Positions 1 to 4,880 of a stretch of 6,479 bases of DNA are shown here, piece by piece. Below the pieces are notes generated by a model. The model saw only the letters and a list, made by a program, of their open reading frames with translations. It was not told the origin of the DNA and made no database searches. The translations under genes were made by a program, and so were the position numbers. Position 1 is the first letter of the stretch. Every line of letters begins with the position of its first letter. Origin of the DNA: an uncultured Oscillospiraceae bacterium (lineage in GTDB: Bacteria > Bacillota > Clostridia > Oscillospirales > Oscillospiraceae); assembly GCA_934623545.1 (NCBI GenBank), contig CAKTVN010000097.1, positions 1 through 6,479 of the forward strand. Direction: 5' to 3'.

Positions 1-1349
1 GCCTTGTAGATATCCCCCGCTCCGACGGTCAGGATCAGGTCGCCCGGGCGCGCGTTGTCGCGCAGCCACTGCGTCAGCTCCGGAAGTGAGGGGCAGTACA
101 CGCTGCCCGGGACGGCGTTTACAATATCCAGCGAGGAAACGCCGACGGTATTCTGCTCACGCGCGGCATAAATATCGGTCAGGACCGCAACGTCCACGCT
201 CTTGAGCTCGCGCACAAAGTCGTCAAACAGCGCCTTCGTCCGGGAATAGGTGTGCGGCTGGAACGCGCACAGTACACGCGCGTAGCCCATCGTTTTGACC
301 GTCTCCAGCAGCGCGTGCAGCTCGCGCGGATGGTGCGCGTAGTCGTCGTAAATATCCGCGCCGTTGTAGCTGCCGCGATATTCCAGCCGTCTGCCCGCGC
401 CGGTGAACTCATGCAGCGCCTTCTCGACCGCCGCAGGCTCCACGCCGTACAGCCAAGCCGTCCCCGCCGCAGCCAGCGCATTCATCGCATTGTGCCGCCC
501 GCGCACGCCGAGCGAGACATGGCAATAGGGCTTTCCGTCGCAGATGACGTCGAACGTGCGGCAGTCCTCGGACGCATTTTCCCAGTGGATGCGGTTTTCG
601 CGCCGGAAGCCGAACGTCACATAGTCCATCCCGCGCAGCGCGTCGACGGTGTTCGCATCGTCTCCGTTCGCAACGATCCAGCCGCCCTGCGGCACGAGCC
701 CGGCAAACGCGCGAAAGGAGCGCTCGACATCCTGAAGATCCTTGAAAAAGTCCAGATGGTCGGCGTCCACGTCCAGAATGACCGCCGTCGTCGGGAAGAA
801 ATTGAGGAAGGAATTGCAGTATTCGCAGCTTTCCAGAATGATCGTATCACCCCTGCCGACACGGTGACAGGCGTGCAGCAACGGCAGGTAGCCGCCGATC
901 ATGACGGTCGGGTCGCGCTGCGCGTCGATGAAAATGTGTGTCAGCATCGAGGTCGTCGTCGTTTTTCCGTGCGTGCCCGCGACGCAGATCGCATTGCGGT
1001 ACGCCCGCATGATATAGCCCCATGCCTGCGCGCGCTCGAAGATCGGGATCCCGGCGGCGCGCGCCGCGGCGATCTCGGGATTGTCATTGTGCGCGGCAGC
1101 CGTGCGGATGACGCAGTCGGCGCCGGTGATATTTTCGGCGCGGTGCCCGATGTGGACCGTAATGCCGTTTGCGATCAGCTCGTCAAGCGAGACCGAGGCG
1201 TTCATGTCGGAGCCGGAGATCTCCATTCCCATGCTGCGCAGCACCAGCCCGAGCGGACGCATGGAAACGCCGCCGATGCCGACCAGATGCGCGCGCTTGC
1301 CGGGACGGAGATATTGCTCTATATTTCTGCTTCCGGATGCAGCTGTCAT
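1..1349 (-). CDS. murC: UDP-N-acetylmuramate--L-alanine ligase MurC (3' end cut by window edge)
   Basis: MurC is a cytoplasmic ATP-dependent ligase that joins L-alanine to UDP-N-acetylmuramic acid, the first step of peptide stem assembly in peptidoglycan synthesis. The reverse-strand frame gives 449 residues from ATG at 1349 to the left edge with no stop. Family members are about this length, so only a few C-terminal residues should be missing. Visible motifs are the N-terminal Rossmann loop GIGGVSM (24-30), TAAAHNDNPE (about 83-92), the ATP-binding loop GTHGKTTTT (125-133), ESCEYCNSFL (173-182), DADHLD (195-200), GRHNAMNALAA (284-294), YDDYAHHPRE (334-343) and FQPHTYSRTK (363-372). All three Mur ligase domains are therefore present. 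The ESCEYC form replaces the more familiar EADEYD, which I recall as common in clostridial MurC. The start is fixed by AGGAGGG at 1358-1364, 8 nt upstream. The gene is divergent from cca. Confidence 0.96.
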   Translation of the reverse strand, partial: MTAASGSRNIEQYLRPGKRAHLVGIGGVSMRPLGLVLRSMGMEISGSDMNASVSLDELIANGITVHIGHRAENITGADCVIRTAAAHNDNPEIAAARAAGIPIFERAQAWGYIMRAYRNAICVAGTHGKTTTTSMLTHIFIDAQRDPTVMIGGYLPLLHACHRVGRGDTIILESCEYCNSFLNFFPTTAVILDVDADHLDFFKDLQDVERSFRAFAGLVPQGGWIVANGDDANTVDALRGMDYVTFGFRRENRIHWENASEDCRTFDVICDGKPYCHVSLGVRGRHNAMNALAAAGTAWLYGVEPAAVEKALHEFTGAGRRLEYRGSYNGADIYDDYAHHPRELHALLETVKTMGYARVLCAFQPHTYSRTKALFDDFVRELKSVDVAVLTDIYAAREQNTVGVSSLDIVNAVPGSVYCPSLPELTQWLRDNARPGDLILTVGAGDIYK

Positions 1350-1357
1350 CAAAAACA

Positions 1358-1364
1358 CCCTCCT
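1358..1364 (-). promoter_or_regulatory. Ribosome binding site of murC
   Basis: On the minus strand AGGAGGG lies 8 nt before the ATG at 1349. It is a near-perfect Shine-Dalgarno sequence and decides the murC start. Confidence 0.85.
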
Positions 1365-1379
1365 GTCGGGAGATTTCTA

Positions 1380-1408
1380 TTGCGAAGACGGGTCAAAGCC
1401 CCTATAAT
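1380..1408 (+). promoter_or_regulatory. Candidate sigma-A promoter toward cca
   Basis: TTGCGA (1380-1385), a 17-bp spacer and a perfect TATAAT (1403-1408) face rightward. Initiation near 1415 would give cca a leader of roughly 187 nt that contains the inverted repeat at 1471-1569. The site lies inside the leader of murC, so transcripts from the two candidate promoters would overlap at their 5' ends. Confidence 0.45.
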
Positions 1409-1429
1409 CAATATGAACATCAAGTTAGT

Positions 1430-1458
1430 ATTATATACTGCTTTGCTGTCAAACACAA
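1430..1458 (-). promoter_or_regulatory. Candidate sigma-A promoter of murC
   Basis: Read on the minus strand, a perfect -10 TATAAT (1430-1435) is preceded at 17 bp by TTGTGT (1453-1458). An exact TTGACA also lies at 1448-1453, but it is too close to that -10 (12 bp), so it would need a weaker -10 such as TACTAA further downstream. Initiation near 1423 would leave a leader of about 75 nt before murC. Confidence 0.55.
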
Positions 1459-1470
1459 GGAATTTTTCGT

Positions 1471-1569
1471 AGGGTGTATCTGAAAACTGAAAATGTGACC
1501 GGCAGCGAGGAATTTTCGCGCGGAACAAGACATTGGTCCGGGTGCGTTAGCAGTTTTCAAATACATCCT
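1471..1569. repeat. MITE-like 99-bp element with 19-bp terminal inverted repeats
   Basis: The left arm (1471-1489, AGGGTGTATCTGAAAACTG) and the reverse complement of the right arm (1551-1569, AGGATGTATTTGAAAACTG) match at 17 of 19 positions. The 61-bp interior has no open frame that looks coding. The size, non-coding content and intergenic position resemble a miniature inverted-repeat transposable element. No clear target-site duplication is visible: flanks are TTCGT on the left and GAGAG on the right. The alternative is an ordinary large hairpin in the cca leader. The mobile-element reading is inferred from structure alone. Confidence 0.45.
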
Positions 1570-1582
1570 GAGAGGGCATCGG

Positions 1583-1593
1583 AAAGGAGGAGG
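1583..1593 (+). promoter_or_regulatory. Ribosome binding site of cca
   Basis: AAAGGAGGAGG ends 8 nt before ATG at 1602. It holds two overlapping registers of the Shine-Dalgarno core and fixes the start of the tRNA nucleotidyltransferase, 14 bp beyond the right arm of the inverted repeat. Confidence 0.8.
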
Positions 1594-1601
1594 CGGCGCA
1601 A

Positions 1602-2720
1602 ATGGAGGCAATTCGTCCGGACCGGGTGATCGAAACGCTGAACGCGGCGGGCTTCCCAGCATATTATGTCGGCGGCTGCGTGCGCGACCGCCTGCTCCGC
1701 CGCCCGATTCACGACTGGGACATCACGACCGCCGCGCGCCCCGAGCAGATCATGGCGCTGTTTGCGCGCTGCATCCCGACCGGCGCAAAGCACGGGACTG
1801 TGACGGTGCTGGAGGACGGCTTCTGTGCAGAGGTCACGACCTTCCGCGCCGACGGCGCCTATCTGGACGGGCGCCACCCGCAGTCCGTCCGCTTCGTTCC
1901 CTCGCTGCGGGAGGATCTTGCGCGGCGCGATTTTACGGTCAACGCCATGGCGATGGATGCAGCCGGGCGCATCACTGACCTGTTCGGCGGACAGCACGAT
2001 CTGGCGGCGCGCCGCATCCGCTGCGTGGGCGACCCGGAGACGCGCTTTCGCGAGGACGCGCTGCGGATGCTGCGGGCATACCGCTTCTCCGCGCAGCTCG
2101 GCTTCTCCATCGACCCGGAGACCGAAGCGGCGGCGCGGCGCTGTGCGTCGCTGTGCGCCGCGCTCTCGATCGAGCGCATCCGCGATGAAATGGAAAAGAC
2201 GCTCTGCTCGCCCGCGCCGCGGCTTTTGCGCGAAATGGCGCAGATTGGGCTGCTGCGCCCCGCCGGCATTGACGCGCTTCCTGCGCTGGAAGATCTTGCC
2301 GCGCTCCCATCGGAGCCGGCTGTCCGCTGGAGCGCGCTGAAGCGCTGCTTCCCGGCGCTCGACCCGGCGCGGCTGCGCCTGCCTGGAAGGCTCTGTACGC
2401 AGATCACCGCCGCCGCGCAAAGCTGCCAGTCAAATATGGATGCGCTGGCGCTCAAGCGCTGCGCCGCGCAGTACGGCTGGGAGGTCGCGGAGCTGACCGC
2501 CGCCCTGACCGGGACGCAGGCGCTTGCCTCTGACATCCGCGCCTCCGGAGCGTGCGTGTCGCTGCGCGAGCTTGCAGTGGGCGGGCAGGACTTTCCAGAT
2601 CTTCATGGCGCGCAGATCGGCGCGATGCTGCACCGCCTGCTCGACCACGTGCTGGAGCACCCGGAGGACAATACGCGCCATGCGCTTCTTTCGCTGGCGA
2701 AGCGGCTTTCCTCTGAGTGA
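1602..2720 (+). CDS. cca: CCA tRNA nucleotidyltransferase (class II, PolyA_pol superfamily)
   Basis: This cytoplasmic enzyme adds or repairs the 3'-terminal CCA of tRNAs using CTP and ATP without a nucleic acid template. The 372-residue product has the class II motifs in order. GGCVRD (24-29) is followed by the metal-binding pair D38 and D40 in HDWDITTAA (motif A). FRADG (81-85) comes next, then RRDFTVNAMA (108-117, motif C), and EDALRMLR (151-158) within the nucleotide-selecting helix (motif D). An RNA-binding head-like region follows (about 165-225), then a helical C-terminal domain to the end. The size fits Firmicutes CCA enzymes, and no HD phosphohydrolase motif is seen. Bacterial poly(A) polymerase and the separate CC- or A-adding enzymes share these motifs and cannot be fully excluded. 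The start has a strong ribosome binding site. The gene diverges from murC and is followed after 92 bp by an independently promoted gene. Confidence 0.9.
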   Translation: MEAIRPDRVIETLNAAGFPAYYVGGCVRDRLLRRPIHDWDITTAARPEQIMALFARCIPTGAKHGTVTVLEDGFCAEVTTFRADGAYLDGRHPQSVRFVPSLREDLARRDFTVNAMAMDAAGRITDLFGGQHDLAARRIRCVGDPETRFREDALRMLRAYRFSAQLGFSIDPETEAAARRCASLCAALSIERIRDEMEKTLCSPAPRLLREMAQIGLLRPAGIDALPALEDLAALPSEPAVRWSALKRCFPALDPARLRLPGRLCTQITAAAQSCQSNMDALALKRCAAQYGWEVAELTAALTGTQALASDIRASGACVSLRELAVGGQDFPDLHGAQIGAMLHRLLDHVLEHPEDNTRHALLSLAKRLSSE

Positions 2721-2736
2721 GACCGCGCGATTTTCG

Positions 2737-2765
2737 TTGACGCGCGTCGGATTCGGGCATATAAT
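2737..2765 (+). promoter_or_regulatory. Strong sigma-A promoter of the phosphatidyltransferase gene
   Basis: TTGACG (2737-2742) and a perfect TATAAT (2760-2765) are separated by exactly 17 bp. This is 11 of 12 consensus positions. It begins 17 bp after the cca stop, so the downstream gene can be transcribed on its own. Initiation is expected near 2772. Confidence 0.75.
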
Positions 2766-2778
2766 GAAAGCATCCGAA

Positions 2779-2799
2779 CTGCGGCGCTGCCGCAGCGCC
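2779..2799 (+). promoter_or_regulatory. Two overlapping hairpins in the leader of the phosphatidyltransferase gene
   Basis: Two perfect 7-bp stems with 3-nt loops overlap and exclude one another. One is CTGCGGC/GCCGCAG (2779-2785 with 2789-2795). The other is GGCGCTG/CAGCGCC (2783-2789 with 2793-2799). Both lie just after the expected transcription start and just before the ribosome binding site at 2803-2807. A role in translation or transcript stability is inferred. No U-tract follows, so this is not an intrinsic terminator. Confidence 0.4.
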
Positions 2800-2802
2800 A
2801 AT

Positions 2803-2807
2803 GGAGG
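2803..2807 (+). promoter_or_regulatory. Ribosome binding site deciding the start at 2813
   Basis: GGAGG lies 5 nt before ATG at 2813. An in-frame ATG at 2801 overlaps this site and has no Shine-Dalgarno sequence of its own, so 2813 is preferred. Confidence 0.75.
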
Positions 2808-2812
2808 CTGAG

Positions 2813-3373
2813 ATGAAAAAGCTGTTGACCCTTCCGAACATTCTGACCTGTCTGCGCATCGTGGGGACGCTCCTGCTCTTGTGGCTCGCACCGTTCTCGA
2901 CCGCCTTTTTCATTGTCTACGCCCTCTGCGGCGTCAGCGACGTGCTCGACGGCTTCATCGCCCGCGCGACCGGAACGGCAAGCCCCCTCGGCGCGAAGCT
3001 GGACAGCGCGGCGGACCTTCTGTTCTACACAGTGATGATGCTCCGCATCCTCCCGGCGCTGGCTGAGCTGCTTCCGCGGCAGATCTGGTTCTGGGTCGGC
3101 GGGATCCTGCTTCTGTGCGTGTGCGGATATCTGACCGCCGCGCTGCGGTTCCGGCGCTTTGCGTCGATGCACACCTATCTCAATAAGCTGACCGGCGCGT
3201 CGCTGTTTCTGGTCCCGTTCTTCGTCGGGCACGGCGCTCTGACCGGCTACAGCATCTTCGCCTGCTCGGTCGCGACGCTCTCCACCGTCGAGGAGCTGGT
3301 CATCCATCTGACCGCCTCCGCCTATCAGCCGGAGCGCAAGACGCTCCTTGCGCGGCAGGCGCGGACGCATTGA
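2813..3373 (+). CDS. CDP-alcohol phosphatidyltransferase family protein (PgsA-like)
   Basis: This is an integral membrane enzyme that moves a phosphatidyl group from CDP-diacylglycerol to a small alcohol. The 186-residue product carries the full family signature D-x2-DG-x2-AR-x8-G-x3-D-x3-D: D43, D46-G47, A50-R51, G60, D64 and D68. The opening LPNILTCLRI is typical of the phosphatidylglycerophosphate synthase (PgsA) side of the family. Hydrophobic segments lie at about 10-40, 67-85, 92-112, 125-150 and 152-166, consistent with a multi-pass protein. The acceptor cannot be read from sequence: glycerol-3-phosphate is the likeliest, but serine, inositol phosphate or others are possible, so I give no gene symbol. 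It has its own promoter at 2737-2765 and structured leader, and it ends 67 bp before the DUF2284 gene. Confidence 0.85.
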   Translation: MKKLLTLPNILTCLRIVGTLLLLWLAPFSTAFFIVYALCGVSDVLDGFIARATGTASPLGAKLDSAADLLFYTVMMLRILPALAELLPRQIWFWVGGILLLCVCGYLTAALRFRRFASMHTYLNKLTGASLFLVPFFVGHGALTGYSIFACSVATLSTVEELVIHLTASAYQPERKTLLARQARTH

Positions 3374-3392
3374 GCGTTTCGTCCGATTTTCG

Positions 3393-3408
3393 CGCCCCGA
3401 TCGGGGCG
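3393..3408. other. Perfect 16-bp palindrome between genes
   Basis: CGCCCCGATCGGGGCG is fully self-complementary and lies 20 bp past the phosphatidyltransferase stop. As RNA it could fold into a 6-bp GC stem with a GATC loop. No T-run follows on either strand, so it is at best a weak or factor-assisted transcription stop, or a protein-binding site. Confidence 0.35.
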
Positions 3409-3429
3409 TCAGACAAACATAAACACTTC

Positions 3430-3435
3430 AGGAGG
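3430..3435 (+). promoter_or_regulatory. Ribosome binding site of the DUF2284 gene
   Basis: A perfect AGGAGG lies 5 nt before ATG 3441. No convincing promoter is seen in the 67-bp gap, so read-through from the phosphatidyltransferase gene is plausible. Confidence 0.75.
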
Positions 3436-3440
3436 CAGCT

Positions 3441-3920
3441 ATGCGGGATTATGTAGAAGCGGCAAAGGCGCTCGGCTTTACGGACGCGGCGCTCATGGAT
3501 GTAAAGGACCTTGTGATCGTACCGGAATACCGCCAGTTCTGCGAGGAAAATCTCTGCGGAAACTACGGCGTGCTCCCGGCGTGCCCGCCGGAGAGCGGCA
3601 CGGTCGAGGAAATGACGCAGCGCGTGCGGAAATACAAAACGGCGCTCGTGCTGACCATCGTTGTGACGCCGGTGTGCTACACCGACACAGCGGAGCAGAA
3701 GGCAGCCAAGCGGCACCAGAACATCCTCACCGAGCAGCTGATGGAGCAGATGCGCGCGGATGGGCTGGACGATCTTCTGATGATGGGCGCAGGTCCGTGG
3801 AAAAATGCGTCGTGTATGTCCGCGTACTGCGTCAACGCGCAGAAAATGGCGGACTCTGTCCACATGAAATGCTGGGAAAACGACGGAAAAATACGCTACT
3901 TCTCTCTCCTCCTGTTCTGA
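3441..3920 (+). CDS. DUF2284-type predicted metal-binding protein, apparently lacking the C-terminal cysteine cluster
   Basis: The 159-residue product resembles DUF2284 proteins, small cytoplasmic proteins of unknown role predicted to bind metal or an iron-sulfur cluster. The N-terminal part has the family pattern C34-x4-C39-G-x-Y-G then C48-P-P and G53-T (FCEENLCGNYG, CPPESGT). The C-terminal part, GAGPWKNASCMSAYCVN (116-132) to the aromatic-rich end RYFSLLLF, also looks like the family. From memory, DUF2284 proteins have a cysteine-rich stretch of about 20 residues (C-x2-C-x2-C...PCRFP) right after GAG. Here GAG is followed almost directly by the SCMSAY segment, with C125, C130 and C144 as the only C-terminal cysteines. 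This may be an in-frame deletion or a distinct subfamily. ATG 3441 is set by AGGAGG at 3430-3435. There is no signal peptide. Function is unknown. Confidence 0.7.
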   Translation: MRDYVEAAKALGFTDAALMDVKDLVIVPEYRQFCEENLCGNYGVLPACPPESGTVEEMTQRVRKYKTALVLTIVVTPVCYTDTAEQKAAKRHQNILTEQLMEQMRADGLDDLLMMGAGPWKNASCMSAYCVNAQKMADSVHMKCWENDGKIRYFSLLLF

Positions 3921-3938
3921 GCCGCGTGCGCGTCTCCC

Positions 3939-3984
3939 CTGCCGCCGTTCGGCAGAAAACGCTACATTTCGGCATTGCCGAACG
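3939..3984. promoter_or_regulatory. Inverted-repeat cluster upstream of iclR, candidate operator
   Basis: The heptamer TTCGGCA occurs at 3948-3954 and 3968-3974, and its reverse complement TGCCGAA at 3976-3982. The last two form a perfect 15-bp palindrome (7-1-7) that ends 11 bp upstream of the -35 element. The first copy can instead pair with the third (9-bp arms 3946-3954/3976-3984), or form a 6-bp hairpin with 3939-3944. IclR-family proteins bind palindromes of about this size and often control their own gene, so this is a candidate autoregulatory operator. Part of it could instead act as a weak terminator for the DUF2284 gene. Confidence 0.5.
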
Positions 3985-3993
3985 AGCATCATA

Positions 3994-4022
3994 TTGTATA
4001 CAGGTCGGAAACTTGCTATACT
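3994..4022 (+). promoter_or_regulatory. Extended -10 promoter of the iclR-xdhC operon
   Basis: TTGTAT (3994-3999) and TATACT (4017-4022) are 17 bp apart, and TG at 4014-4015 gives an extended -10. Initiation near 4029 would leave a leader of only about 26 nt. A 7-bp inverted repeat, TATACAG (3997-4003) and CTGTATA (4021-4027), overlaps both core elements and could be a second regulator site. Confidence 0.65.
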
Positions 4023-4040
4023 GTATATAGAAAATGTTTT

Positions 4041-4046
4041 GGAGGG
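4041..4046 (+). promoter_or_regulatory. Ribosome binding site deciding the iclR start at 4055
   Basis: GGAGGG lies 8 nt before ATG 4055. An in-frame ATG at 4034 precedes this site, has no ribosome binding site, and would start only about 5 nt after the predicted transcription start, so 4055 is preferred. Confidence 0.75.
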
Positions 4047-4054
4047 AGCACCCC

Positions 4055-4825
4055 ATGCCGGAAAACGATGGAAAAATCATTCATTCTGTGGCGAAAGCGA
4101 TCACCCTTTTGGATATTTTAACACACCGCGCTCAGCCGGTCGCGCTGACGGAGCTGTACCGCGAAACCGGCTGGCCGAAGAGCACCATTCACGGGCTGCT
4201 GTCGACCATGCGCGCCTCCGGGCTCATCGAGCAGGGCGCGGACGGGCGCTACTGGCTGGGCATCCGGCTGTTTGAATACGGCTGCGCCGTCAGCAATTCC
4301 TGGAACATCAGCACGATCGCGAGACCCTATATGCAGAGCGTCTGCCAGATGCTCGGTGAGTCGATTTTCCTGTCTGTGTTCGACCACTCCAATGTGGTCA
4401 CGCTGGCGGAGGAGGCGAGCCGCGCCAGTCTGCGCGTGGTATCGGAGGTCGGCGCGCGGCTGCCGGTCCACTGCACGTCGCAGGGAAAGCTCTTCCTTGC
4501 GCACGTGTCGCAGGCAGAGTGCCGCCGTATTTTGAGGCAGATCGAGCTGAAGGCATATACGCCGAACACGCTGACACAGCCGGAGCAGTTCGCGTCCGAG
4601 CTTCGGCGCATCCGTGAGCAGGGCTATGCCGTGGAAAACGAAGAGTACAAGCTCGGGCTTCGCTCCGTCTCCGCGCCGATCCGCAACGCCTCCGGCGAGG
4701 TCGCGTATGCGTTCGGGACCGTCGGGATGTTCCGGCAGGTCCAGAGCGACGATTTCCAGCGCGCGATCCTGCTTGTAACAGAGGCCGCGGAGAAAATTTC
4801 CGCCGCCATAGGCTATCGCGGATGA
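4055..4825 (+). CDS. IclR-family transcriptional regulator
   Basis: This is a 256-residue DNA-binding regulator, the usual size for the family. The N-terminal winged helix-turn-helix spans about 8-76: SVAKAITLLDIL forms the first helix, LTELYRETGWPKSTIHGLL (31-49) the recognition region, and GRYWLGIRLFEYG the wing. A linker helix leads into the GAF-like effector-binding domain (about 85-250). Its family hallmarks are GARLPVHCTSQGKLFLA (133-149) and GYAVENEEYKLGLRSVSAPI (190-209). The ligand cannot be read from sequence. Family members commonly sense small acids or aromatic compounds, and AllR senses glyoxylate or allantoin metabolites. The neighbour xdhC, 55 bp downstream on the same strand, would fit control of a purine or heterocycle oxidation function, but that is inference. 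Autoregulation is suggested by the palindromes just upstream. Confidence 0.92.
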   Translation: MPENDGKIIHSVAKAITLLDILTHRAQPVALTELYRETGWPKSTIHGLLSTMRASGLIEQGADGRYWLGIRLFEYGCAVSNSWNISTIARPYMQSVCQMLGESIFLSVFDHSNVVTLAEEASRASLRVVSEVGARLPVHCTSQGKLFLAHVSQAECRRILRQIELKAYTPNTLTQPEQFASELRRIREQGYAVENEEYKLGLRSVSAPIRNASGEVAYAFGTVGMFRQVQSDDFQRAILLVTEAAEKISAAIGYRG

Positions 4826-4865
4826 TGCGTGTCTGCGCAGCGGCGCGGGCGGCGTTTTCCGGAAA

Positions 4866-4871
4866 GAGAGG
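4866..4871 (+). promoter_or_regulatory. Ribosome binding site of xdhC
   Basis: GAGAGG lies 9 nt before ATG 4881. It is weaker than the other ribosome binding sites in the window. No separate promoter is evident in the 55-bp gap, which favours co-transcription with iclR. Confidence 0.55.
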
Positions 4872-4880
4872 TACCGCAGC

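Noticed and set aside
252..1472. Long plus-strand open frame of 406 codons overlapping the left gene
   Set aside because: It lies wholly antisense to murC, whose translation shows all Mur ligase motifs. The plus-strand product has no recognisable domain and is an artefact of GC-rich codon use.
1370..1601. Search for a tRNA or riboswitch in the murC-cca gap
   Set aside because: No cloverleaf, T-loop consensus or known riboswitch core was recognised. The inverted repeat is better explained as a MITE-like element or hairpin.
1557..2536. Minus-strand open frames across the cca region
   Set aside because: They are antisense to a gene with clear class II nucleotidyltransferase motifs and are arginine/alanine-rich in the way typical of shadow frames.
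3393..3408. Palindrome considered as an intrinsic terminator
   Set aside because: No T-run follows the stem on either strand, so it is listed only as an unassigned palindrome.
3961..4030. Possible CRISPR-like or direct-repeat array before iclR
   Set aside because: Only two direct and one inverted copies of a 7-bp word are present. The pattern fits an operator, not an array.
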